From contig DNDT01000379.1 in the NCBI GenBank assembly GCA_003487525.1, positions 508 to 6,360 on the forward strand: DNA of 5,853 nt. Direction: 5' to 3'. Both the position numbers and the translations under genes were made by a program. Below are positions 1 through 5,853 of the stretch, in pieces. The stretch is from Flavobacteriales bacterium (lineage in GTDB: Bacteria; Bacteroidota; Bacteroidia; Flavobacteriales_E; Vicingaceae). The notes under the pieces were generated by a model. It was not told the origin of the DNA. It saw only the letters and a list, made by a program, of their open reading frames with translations, and did no database searches. Within the stretch, counting starts at the first letter, position 1. The number at the start of each line of letters is the position of its first letter.

Positions 1-2346
1 GGGAACTGGTCTTTCGGTGATTACTTTAAAACCGAAACAATAGATTGGGCCTTTGAATTGCTGGTAGACAAGTACGGAATAAACAAGGATTTGCTTTATG
101 TCACGTATTTCAACGGGGACGATAAAGACAAGTTATCATCCGATGATGAGACGCGTAAATTATGGGGAAAGTACTTTTCGGAAGATAGAATCCTTGGTTA
201 CGGTAAGCGTGATAATTTCTGGGAAATGGGAGAGACGGGACCATGCGGACCCTGTTCAGAAATTCACATTGACCTGAGGAGTGAAGAGGAGAAACAAAAA
301 ATTAGCGGAAGAGAATTGGTCAATGCATCGCACCCACTGGTGATAGAAATCTGGAACCTGGTGTTTATCGAATTCAATCGAAACAAAGACCAAAGCCTGA
401 ATGAATTGCCCAAAAAACACGTCGACACGGGTATGGGACTTGAACGACTGGCCATGGTGCTTCAGGGCAAGAAGTCAAACTACGACACCGATTTGTTCAT
501 GGTGCTAATCAATGGCCTCGAACAGGTGGTCGGTAAAAAATACGGCCATTCTTCCGGATCGGCTGATGTTGCCTTTCGGGTCATTGTCGATCATGTCAGG
601 GCAGTGTCGATTTCCATTGCGGAAGGTCAGCTTCCGTCAAACACCGGAGCAGGCTATGTGATACGCCGGATACTCAGAAGAGCCATTCGATACGGCTACA
701 GCTTCCTGGACGTCAGGGAACCTGTAATTCAATCGCTTGTCCCTTATCTGGTTCAAAGTCTTGGTTTGGTATTCAGGGAACTGGTTGCTCAGGAAGAACT
801 GATTCAGAAGGTAATCAGAGAGGAGGAAGAGGGTTTTCTCCGCACCCTGGCTAAAGGGATTGAGCGCTTTGAAAAATACCTTTCGTCCAATTCCAACCTG
901 GATGAAATAGACGGTCATTTTGCATTCGAACTTTACGATACTTACGGGTTCCCTGTTGATCTGACCGAACTGATGGCTGCCGAGAACGGTATATCAAAGG
1001 GCGTGAACAAGGCGGATTTCGAAAAAAACCTGCAGGAACAAAAGAACCGGTCACGATCGGCCGGAAAGATTGATGCCGATGACTGGACCGTATTGAAGAA
1101 AGACGATGTCGAAGAATTTGTCGGATATGACAACACAGAGGTGGATGTTATAATCAGCAAGTACAGAAAGATTCAGCAAAAAGGAAAGACCTTTTTCCAG
1201 CTTGTTTTTAATATCACCCCTTTTTATGCGGAAAGCGGCGGTCAGGTTGGAGATGTCGGAATGTTAAAATCGGATTCCGAACAGATTAAGATAGTCGATA
1301 CCAAAAAGGAGAACGAACTGATTGTTCATTTGAGCGACAAACTGCCGGCAGATCCGACAGTGAGGTTTAAAGCCGTCGTCGACCTTGAGAAGCGAGAGCG
1401 CACCATGAAAAACCATAGTGCGACGCACCTGTTGCACCACGCATTGAGGGAAGTGCTCGGAGAACATGTCGAACAAAAGGGAAGCCTTGTTCATCCTGAT
1501 TACCTGCGTTTTGACTTTTCACATTTCGAGCGGGTAAGCCCGGAAGATCTGAAAAAAGTTGAATTGCTGGTGAAGAAACGAATAAGCAAGGGAATAGACC
1601 TCGACGAGAACAGGTCAATGCCTATTTCCAGGGCAAAAGAAATGGGAGCCATGGCTCTTTTTGGAGAGAAGTACGGAGACCTGGTCCGTGTCATCAAGTT
1701 TGGTGAATCGGTCGAACTCTGTGGAGGAACGCATGTGTCTAATACCGCGGAAATAGGAAGTTTCAAGATCATGTCTGAGGGCAGTATTTCGGCCGGAATT
1801 CGCCGAATAGAAGCCATTAGCGGTCCGGTAGCCGATGCGTATATTTCAGAACAACTCGATATTCTCGACAGTGTAAAAGACATGCTGAAACAGCCCGCCG
1901 ATGTCAAAGTAAGCTTGCAGAAATTACTGAGTGAACATCAAAAACTGCAAAAAGAACTCGAGAGCCTGAACAAGGAGAAGGCCGGTGACGCGTCCAAAAA
2001 GCTTGAAGGTGAAATAGAGGACAAAGGAGATGTTAAAATACTATGTGCAAGCGTGAATCTGACCTCCGATGACATGCGCTCGGTCATATTCAAACTGACC
2101 GGAAAGCACAGGAATTTGGTTGTTGCCCTTTCCTCCGTGCAAAACGACAAGGTTTTGCTTTCGATTGGAGTAGGGGATGATGCCATCTCCGCAAAACAGC
2201 TGTCGGCGAAAAAACTGATAGTTGATGTTGCTCCAATCATTCAAGGCGGAGGAGGAGGACAGGATAAGTTTGCCACGGCCGGTGGAAAGAATGTCAGTGG
2301 CATTGACGAGGCGTTTGATAAGATCAGGGAGATTGTCAGTGGGTAA
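1..2346 (+). CDS. alaS: Alanyl-tRNA synthetase, 5'-truncated by the window edge
   Basis: Cytoplasmic class IIc aminoacyl-tRNA synthetase that charges tRNA-Ala with alanine and hydrolyses mis-charged Ser/Gly-tRNA-Ala. The frame is open from base 1 (GNWSFGDYFK, a hallmark of the catalytic core) to TAA at 2344-2346. This gives 781 visible residues; against the usual bacterial length of about 875, roughly 90-100 N-terminal residues lie outside. The TTG at 58 is an internal Leu codon, not the start. Visible-chain landmarks: NFWEMGETGPCGPCSEIH at about 72-89; class II motif 3 GMGLER at 144-149; editing-domain zinc/active-site residues HSATH at 472-476 and CGGTH at 574-578; a Lys/Glu-rich coiled coil at about 636-676; a C-Ala/DHHA1 tail with the glycine-rich GGGGGQDKFATAGG near 749-762. 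All core catalytic and editing motifs in the visible part are intact, with no frameshift. The gene is convergent with the ABC permease. No clear intrinsic terminator follows. Confidence 0.98.
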   Translation, partial: GNWSFGDYFKTETIDWAFELLVDKYGINKDLLYVTYFNGDDKDKLSSDDETRKLWGKYFSEDRILGYGKRDNFWEMGETGPCGPCSEIHIDLRSEEEKQKISGRELVNASHPLVIEIWNLVFIEFNRNKDQSLNELPKKHVDTGMGLERLAMVLQGKKSNYDTDLFMVLINGLEQVVGKKYGHSSGSADVAFRVIVDHVRAVSISIAEGQLPSNTGAGYVIRRILRRAIRYGYSFLDVREPVIQSLVPYLVQSLGLVFRELVAQEELIQKVIREEEEGFLRTLAKGIERFEKYLSSNSNLDEIDGHFAFELYDTYGFPVDLTELMAAENGISKGVNKADFEKNLQEQKNRSRSAGKIDADDWTVLKKDDVEEFVGYDNTEVDVIISKYRKIQQKGKTFFQLVFNITPFYAESGGQVGDVGMLKSDSEQIKIVDTKKENELIVHLSDKLPADPTVRFKAVVDLEKRERTMKNHSATHLLHHALREVLGEHVEQKGSLVHPDYLRFDFSHFERVSPEDLKKVELLVKKRISKGIDLDENRSMPISRAKEMGAMALFGEKYGDLVRVIKFGESVELCGGTHVSNTAEIGSFKIMSEGSISAGIRRIEAISGPVADAYISEQLDILDSVKDMLKQPADVKVSLQKLLSEHQKLQKELESLNKEKAGDASKKLEGEIEDKGDVKILCASVNLTSDDMRSVIFKLTGKHRNLVVALSSVQNDKVLLSIGVGDDAISAKQLSAKKLIVDVAPIIQGGGGGQDKFATAGGKNVSGIDEAFDKIREIVSG

Positions 2347-2369
2347 AGGGTTAAAAGGTTAATTGATTC

Positions 2370-2407
2370 CCAGCTTGCCGGAGCACAAGGCCAAACGAAC
2401 CGGCTGG
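2370..2407. repeat. Imperfect inverted repeat (possible hairpin)
   Basis: CCAGCTTGCCGG at 2370-2381 faces CCGGCTGG at 2400-2407 across an 18-base spacer. CCAG pairs with CTGG and CCGG pairs with CCGG, with four unpaired bases (CTTG) in the longer arm. No T-run follows on either strand, so it is not a canonical terminator. It may be a weak termination or 3'-end structure, or part of an interspersed palindromic element together with the adjacent heptamer array. The pairing is seen directly; any role is a guess. Confidence 0.3.
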
Positions 2408-2413
2408 CAGGCA

Positions 2414-2448
2414 GATTCCAGATTCCTGATTCCAGATTCCTGATTCCA
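2414..2448. repeat. Five tandem GATTCCW heptamers (14-base double period)
   Basis: GATTCCA and GATTCCT alternate as A-T-A-T-A over five back-to-back heptamers, so the true period is 14 bases, present 2.5 times with no mismatches. A sixth GATTCC stands alone at 2365-2370. On the minus strand the array reads TGGAATC/AGGAATC and would encode a trivial Gly-Ile-Trp-Asn-Leu-type peptide in one frame. Similar short GGAATC repeats are, as I recall, common between genes in some Bacteroidota, but I cannot confirm a family here. The array lies wholly between genes. Confidence 0.8.
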
Positions 2449-2471
2449 GAAGATAAGTTCCACAATTACAC

Positions 2472-2516
2472 AGGAAAAGGGTATAAGGGGATAGGGGTAT
2501 AAGTGGAAAATAGGTT
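2472..2516 (-). terminator. Candidate Rho-loading (rut-like) segment after the permease
   Basis: In the minus-strand transcript, starting 10 bases past the permease stop codon, 45 consecutive bases contain no G and 18 C (40%), including the tracts CCCC, CCCC and CCC. Long C-rich, G-poor, unstructured RNA is the known signature of Rho utilisation sites. The position at the end of the presumed dnaJ-ATPase-permease operon fits, and no intrinsic terminator competes as an explanation. Composition alone is weak evidence, and rut sites have no strict consensus. On the plus strand the same bases form G tracts (GGG 2479-2481, GGGG 2487-2490, GGGG 2494-2497). Confidence 0.22.
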
Positions 2517-2526
2517 CCTTGCCCGG

Positions 2527-3852
2527 CTAGTTGTTATAAAACAACCACTTCCACAATTCCCTGTACGACGATTTTTTGCCGTACATCAGGATGCCGGTTC
2601 GGTAAATCCGGCCTGCCAGCCAGGTGACGAAAATGAAACTGGCGACGAGCAGTCCCATGGAAAGGAGAAGTTCACTTATCTGAATGCCGAACGGAATTCG
2701 GACCATCATAATAATGGGAGAAGTGAGCGGGATAATGGAAAACCAAAAGGCCAGCGTTCCGTCGGGGTTTGATATAACAGATTGAGCCATTACGAAGGAC
2801 AAAATCAACGGAATGGTTATAGGAAACATGAATTGCTGGGTATCAGCTTCGCTGTCCACCGCAGAACCGATGGCCGCAAAAAGTGCTCCGTACAGCAAGT
2901 ATCCTCCCATGAAATAGAAGATAAAGGAGAGCAGGAGGAGTGGGAAATTAATCATGCTCAGGTTTTCATTTAAATCCTGCATGATGTTGTTGTCCTGTGC
3001 CTCATTTTGAATTTCCGCTTCCGGCATGAATTCTTCCATTCGCTGTTGCTCGGTCATCTTGTGTTTCATCGAATCTGACATGACCCTCTGTGCACCGACA
3101 ATAATTAGTGAGGTCAGTACTACCCATAGCAAAAACTGGGTCAGACCCACCAGGGCTATGCCTGCTATTTTTCCAAACATCAGCTGAAAAGGTTTTACGG
3201 AAGAAATGATGATCTCAACAATGCGGTTGGTTTTCTCCTCAATCACACCTCTCATCACCTGGACTCCGTATAGAAAAATAAAAAAGTAAATCAAGATGGC
3301 ACCGGCAAATCCAAGAATCATGTTCAGTACAGATGAGGATTCCTCTTCTTCGCCATTCTCGTCAAGACTGATGGACAGAACATTGATTTCAGGTTTTAAG
3401 GCCTTGAGTTCATCCCGGTTGATGTCAAACTTGAGTTTGATCCGATCCCTTTCCATTACCTCACTGATCGTGTTGTTGATTTTATTCAGCGTACGCTGGC
3501 TGGGTTGTTTTTTATGAAACAGTCTGATTGCACTTGGCGATGAATAGGCATTTCTCGGGATGTACAAAATGGACGTGTAGTTGTACTTAAAGAAATCGGC
3601 CTTGGCCTGGACTATGCCTTCATCGCTGTAGTTATAGATTACAGTCGGTGAATCTTTAAACTCCTTGTGAAAGGCATAGGTTTCATCGATAACCTGAATT
3701 ATCTGAAGATCAACATCTTTCAGGGACAGCCAGACCGGAACGATCATTAACCCCGCCATGAGCAAGGGTCCCAAAATGGTCATCACGATAAAGGACCGCT
3801 TGCGAATCCGGGTCAGGTATTCCCGCTGAATGATTAGTTTGATCTTATTCAC
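2527..3852 (-). CDS. ABC-2 family exporter permease (NatB-like)
   Basis: Integral inner-membrane subunit of an ABC exporter, 441 residues, in the ABC2_membrane_3/NatB style. Hydrophobic segments lie at about 21-44, 175-200, 228-253, 302-328, 343-362 and 393-415, with a shorter hydrophobic stretch at about 367-386 that may be a re-entrant extracytoplasmic hairpin. TM1 is followed by a polar domain of about 130 residues (45-175), predicted outside the cytoplasm. The family signature GVIEEKTNRIVEIIISSVKP at 202-221 is the cytoplasmic segment after TM2, likely to contact the ATPase. The N-terminus is basic (KRS before TM1), so it should be cytoplasmic. A hydrophilic Met/Glu/Gln-rich loop occupies about 255-300. 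The start is GTG at 3852-3850, one base after the ATPase stop, with an AAGGA ribosome site 8 bases upstream. The substrate cannot be read from the sequence; sodium, peptide or lipid-like compounds are all possible. Confidence 0.93.
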   Translation of the reverse strand: MNKIKLIIQREYLTRIRKRSFIVMTILGPLLMAGLMIVPVWLSLKDVDLQIIQVIDETYAFHKEFKDSPTVIYNYSDEGIVQAKADFFKYNYTSILYIPRNAYSSPSAIRLFHKKQPSQRTLNKINNTISEVMERDRIKLKFDINRDELKALKPEINVLSISLDENGEEEESSSVLNMILGFAGAILIYFFIFLYGVQVMRGVIEEKTNRIVEIIISSVKPFQLMFGKIAGIALVGLTQFLLWVVLTSLIIVGAQRVMSDSMKHKMTEQQRMEEFMPEAEIQNEAQDNNIMQDLNENLSMINFPLLLLSFIFYFMGGYLLYGALFAAIGSAVDSEADTQQFMFPITIPLILSFVMAQSVISNPDGTLAFWFSIIPLTSPIIMMVRIPFGIQISELLLSMGLLVASFIFVTWLAGRIYRTGILMYGKKSSYRELWKWLFYNN

Positions 3853-3853
3853 C

Positions 3854-4777
3854 TTAGCTTTCCTTGTATTGGTTTACTGCGTCAATAAAAATATCGTTCA
3901 TGCTCGGTACCACATCGTTCATGCTTAGCAGTTCGACGTGCGGCATGATAGCTTCCAGCATGTTTTTCTTGGTCACCTCGTTAAGCAATCTTATTTCGAC
4001 CGTATTCACGTTTCCTTCCGAACTTGAACTCAAGAGCTCGCAGCCGGTCCAAAGGGCATTGGTGAAAGCGATCATGTTGCCTTTAAAGGACAGGCGAATT
4101 TTATTAGCCTGAAAGTTATTCTTGATTTCTTCGACCGATCCTTCCAGTATCTTTTGGGCTTTGTTTATCAGGGCAATTCGATCGCAGAGTTCCTCGACCG
4201 ATTCCATGTTGTGTGTGGAGAAAATGACCGTGGTTCCCTTTCGGTTCAATTTGAGGATTTCTTCTTTAATCAGTTTGGTATTGATCGGATCAAAACCGCT
4301 GAATGGTTCATCCAGGATCAGGAGTTTTGGCTTGTGAACAACGGTCACGATAAACTGAAGCTTCTGGGCCATTCCTTTTGAAAGGTCTTCGACCCGCTTG
4401 TTCCACCAATCCGATAAATTAAGCTTGTCAAACCATTTTCTCAACTCGACAATGGCCTCGTGCTTGTCCATTCCCTTGAGCATAGTCAGGTAGAGCGCCT
4501 GTTCCCCGACCTTCATTTTTTTGTAAAGACCTCTTTCTTCGGGCAGGTATCCAATATAGGCAGAAGTGTTTTCCTGGAGGTTATTTCGGCTAAGGGTAAC
4601 CTTTCCTTCGTCCGGTGCAGTGATGTTGTTGATTATTCGGATAAGGGATGTCTTGCCGGCACCGTTCGGACCGAGCAAACCGAAAATGCTTTTTCGTGGA
4701 ACGTCGAAGCTCACGTTGCGCAGGGCGACGTGATCATCGTATTTTTTACTGACATTTACAACGCTCAGAAAGCTCAA
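3854..4777 (-). CDS. ABC transporter ATP-binding protein (NatA-like, DUF4162-type C-terminus)
   Basis: Cytoplasmic ATPase subunit, 307 residues, presumed to power the permease encoded immediately downstream. Motifs in order: Walker A GPNGAGKTS at 36-44; Q-loop region GYLPEERGLY at 76-85, with Glu where Gln is usual, a variant I associate with the NatA/DUF4162 subgroup; ABC signature LSKGMAQKLQ at 132-141; Walker B LLILDEP at 152-158 with catalytic Glu157; D-loop SGFDP at 160-164; H-loop STHN with His189. Residues from about 218 to 302 form the C-terminal accessory domain. All catalytic residues are present. The start is taken as TTG at 4777-4775: the frame is closed upstream by TGA with no in-frame ATG, and MSFLSVVNVSKKY then lines up with the usual N-terminus of the family. 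It lies 55 bases after dnaJ and 1 base before the permease, so it is probably cotranscribed with both. The substrate is unknown. Confidence 0.95.
   Translation of the reverse strand: MSFLSVVNVSKKYDDHVALRNVSFDVPRKSIFGLLGPNGAGKTSLIRIINNITAPDEGKVTLSRNNLQENTSAYIGYLPEERGLYKKMKVGEQALYLTMLKGMDKHEAIVELRKWFDKLNLSDWWNKRVEDLSKGMAQKLQFIVTVVHKPKLLILDEPFSGFDPINTKLIKEEILKLNRKGTTVIFSTHNMESVEELCDRIALINKAQKILEGSVEEIKNNFQANKIRLSFKGNMIAFTNALWTGCELLSSSSEGNVNTVEIRLLNEVTKKNMLEAIMPHVELLSMNDVVPSMNDIFIDAVNQYKES
3858..3865 (-). promoter_or_regulatory. Ribosome binding site of the permease, inside the ATPase 3' end
   Basis: The minus strand reads AAGGAAAG here, overlapping the last codons of the ATPase (Lys-Glu-Ser). 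The AAGGA core sits 8 bases before the GTG at 3852-3850, a good Shine-Dalgarno spacing. It supports GTG as the true start and suggests translational coupling: ribosomes finishing the ATPase at TAA (3856-3854) are one base away from the permease start. Strong Shine-Dalgarno sites are less common in Bacteroidota, so this one may be partly a coincidence of the coding sequence. Confidence 0.5.
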
Positions 4778-4796
4778 ACCGACATTTTTAAGCCAT

Positions 4797-4804
4797 CAAA
4801 AATA
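4797..4804 (-). promoter_or_regulatory. Weak candidate Bacteroidota -7 box before the ATPase
   Basis: The minus strand reads TATTTTTG, matching the Bacteroidota -7 consensus TAnnTTTG, about 20 bases before the TTG start. No TTG-type -33 element is visible at the expected distance upstream, where the sequence is C-rich (CCCCAAACCCC). The match falls in an AT-rich tract where chance hits are likely. If real, it would let the exporter pair be transcribed apart from dnaJ. More probably the 55-base gap is read through. Confidence 0.15.
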
Positions 4805-4832
4805 TAAAAATTAAGGGGTTTGGGGAGTTCGT

Positions 4833-5853
4833 TTACGACTGACGAAAATGGTCCCTCATTCTCTCGAACCAGCCCTTGTCTTTTTTACCGGGACTAGGTC
4901 TGAAATTACTCGATTCCTTGAATTTCATAATGATGTCCTTCTCTTCTTTTGAAACACTCTTAGGTGTCCAGATATTTACGTTGACCAATAGATCTCCTTT
5001 GCCGTAGCCGTTCAAATCAGGCAAACCTTTACCCCGCAATCGAAGAACCTGGCCGCCCTGGGTTCCGGGTTCAATTTTAATTTTTGCCTTACCGCCAACC
5101 GTAGGCACTTCTTCCGTACTTCCCAGCACGGCATCCGCAAAATTGATGTACAAATCGTACAGCAGATTGATGCCGTCTCGTTTTAAATTGTCGTCTTCAA
5201 TTTCTTCAATCAATACGATCAGATCACCGTTTATTCCACCGCGAGGTCCGGCATTTCCCTTTCCGCTCACGGAAAGCTGGATGCCATCCATCACACCTGC
5301 GGGAATGTTTATTTCGATGACTTCTTCACCTTTGACAATGCCGTCTCCTCTACAGGAATCACATTTATTTGAAATGGTCTGGCCTTCTCCACCACAAGCA
5401 GGACAGGTAGAGGATGTCTGCATCTGACCCAGAATGGTATTGGTAATCCTGGTGACCTGACCCGATCCGTGACAGCTGTGGCATGTCGAAAATCCTGATC
5501 CTTTCTCTGCCCCGGAACCAGCACAATCTTTACAGTTGACGTATTTATTGACCTTGATTTTCTTTTTTACGCCATTGACAATTTCTTCCAGATTCAGCTT
5601 GACCTTAACCCTGAGATTCGTGCCACGATTTACTCGCCTGCCACCCCGTGAAGATTGTCCTCCAAATCCTCCGAATCCACCGCCAAAAGCACCTCCGAAT
5701 ATATCTCCGAATTGAGAAAATATATCGTCCATGTTCATGCTTCCGCCACCGCCGCCAAATCCATGGCCGCCCTTTACACCTGCATGTCCAAATTGATCGT
5801 ATCGCTGCTTTTTTTCAGGATTGCTCAGTACTTCATATGCTTCGGCTGCCTCC
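4833..5853 (-). CDS. dnaJ: Chaperone protein DnaJ (class A Hsp40), N-terminus cut by the window edge
   Basis: Cytoplasmic co-chaperone that delivers unfolded clients to DnaK and stimulates its ATPase. The visible chain is 339 residues and the frame is open to the window end; against a usual length of about 375-390, roughly 40-50 residues are missing, including the HPD motif. Visible-chain domains: end of the J domain ([22 protein letters not shown], first 22 residues in two runs [10 protein letters not shown] and [12 protein letters not shown]); Gly/Phe-rich linker to about 75; zinc-finger domain with all four CxxCxGxG repeats intact (CKDCAGSG at 107, CHSCHGSG at 124, CPACGGEG at 150, CDSCRGDG at 164), coordinating two zinc ions in this family; beta-rich C-terminal domains; a basic dimerisation tail ending [17 protein letters not shown]. 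The ATG at 5738 is internal: the reading frame and J-domain homology continue beyond it. The stop is TAA at 4835-4833. The ABC ATPase follows after 55 bases. A grpE gene upstream would be typical but lies outside. Confidence 0.98.
   Translation of the reverse strand, partial: EAAEAYEVLSNPEKKQRYDQFGHAGVKGGHGFGGGGGSMNMDDIFSQFGDIFGGAFGGGFGGFGGQSSRGGRRVNRGTNLRVKVKLNLEEIVNGVKKKIKVNKYVNCKDCAGSGAEKGSGFSTCHSCHGSGQVTRITNTILGQMQTSSTCPACGGEGQTISNKCDSCRGDGIVKGEEVIEINIPAGVMDGIQLSVSGKGNAGPRGGINGDLIVLIEEIEDDNLKRDGINLLYDLYINFADAVLGSTEEVPTVGGKAKIKIEPGTQGGQVLRLRGKGLPDLNGYGKGDLLVNVNIWTPKSVSKEEKDIIMKFKESSNFRPSPGKKDKGWFERMRDHFRQS

Larger units (their letters stand above)
2347..2526. other. Convergent intergenic region with repeats, no gene seen
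   Basis: These 180 bases separate the stop codons of alaS (+) and the permease (-). Neither strand has a plausible gene: short open frames run through it, but they are low-complexity or antisense to the flanking genes. It holds, in order, an imperfect inverted repeat (2370-2407), a heptamer array (2414-2448) and a purine-rich G-tract segment (2472-2516). No GC hairpin followed by a T-run, the usual intrinsic terminator, was found for either flanking gene. The region must nevertheless end two converging transcripts, so termination may be Rho-dependent or use a weak structure. Confidence 0.8.

Noticed and set aside
1500..1907. Minus-strand open frame of 135 codons
   Set aside because: It is antisense to the alaS editing domain and rich in Ser/Arg/Leu, as expected of the complement of a Glu/Lys-rich gene.
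2241..2465. Minus-strand open frame of 74 codons covering the alaS end and the repeat region
   Set aside because: It is antisense to the alaS C-terminus, ends in a poly-Pro run mirroring the Gly-rich codons of alaS, and begins with heptamer-derived WNL/GI repeats. There is no family resemblance or convincing start signal.
2473..2506. Plus-strand G-quadruplex
   Set aside because: Only three runs of three or more G are present (2479, 2487, 2494). The other nearby runs are GG, so a stable three-tetrad structure is not supported, though a weak two-tetrad form is possible.
2530..2545. Hairpin GTTGTT-ATAA-AACAAC at the permease stop
   Set aside because: It is AT-rich, lies within the last codons of the permease, and is not followed by a T-run on either strand, so it does not qualify as a terminator.
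2458..2558. Direct repeat of TTCCACAATT at 2458-2467 and 2549-2558
   Set aside because: The match is only 10 bases, one copy is inside the permease coding sequence, and the flanks do not align. It was considered as a target-site duplication, but nothing mobile lies between the copies.
2503..2772. Plus-strand open frame of 89 codons
   Set aside because: It lies almost entirely antisense to the permease C-terminus and its sequence is low-quality polar residues. The permease frame explains the region.
4460..4807. Plus-strand open frame of 115 codons
   Set aside because: It is a shadow antisense to the conserved Walker A half of the ABC ATPase, with no recognisable domain.
5736..5738. ATG as the start of a 301-residue DnaJ-like protein lacking a J domain
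   Set aside because: The same frame stays open to the window edge and encodes the end of a J domain ([17 protein letters not shown]), so this is an internal Met in full-length dnaJ.

Overview
The window looks like ordinary chromosomal DNA from a member of the Bacteroidota. The evidence is the style of the alanyl-tRNA synthetase C-terminus (a run of glycines followed by QDKFATAGGKN), the DnaJ sequence, the type of ABC exporter, a GC content that looks to be in the mid-40s, and a short GATTCC-type repeat between genes. No lineage-defining marker is present, so this assignment is an inference.

Layout. Bases 1-2346 (+) hold most of alaS, cut at its 5' end by the window edge. Bases 2347-2526 are a 180-base convergent intergenic region. 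It contains an imperfect inverted repeat, a five-copy heptamer array and a 45-base stretch that is G-free and C-rich on the minus strand. Bases 2527-5853 are all minus strand. Read in the direction of transcription they are dnaJ (N-terminus cut by the window edge), a 55-base gap, an ABC transporter ATPase (TTG start), a 1-base gap, and an ABC-2 family permease (GTG start).

How the genes work together. The ATPase and permease are almost certainly translated as a pair and form one NatA/NatB-like exporter: the ATPase carries a C-terminal DUF4162-like domain and the permease has the large loop after TM1 typical of this family. The short gap after dnaJ makes a dnaJ-ATPase-permease operon plausible. 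AlaS is unrelated housekeeping and meets the operon tail to tail.

I found no mobile element, CRISPR array, RNA gene, toxin-antitoxin or defence module, and nothing I would call a new biological system. The points most worth checking are non-coding: a possible Rho-loading segment after the operon, the heptamer repeat, and the unusual TTG start of the ATPase, which overlaps the stop codon of a tiny upstream reading frame.
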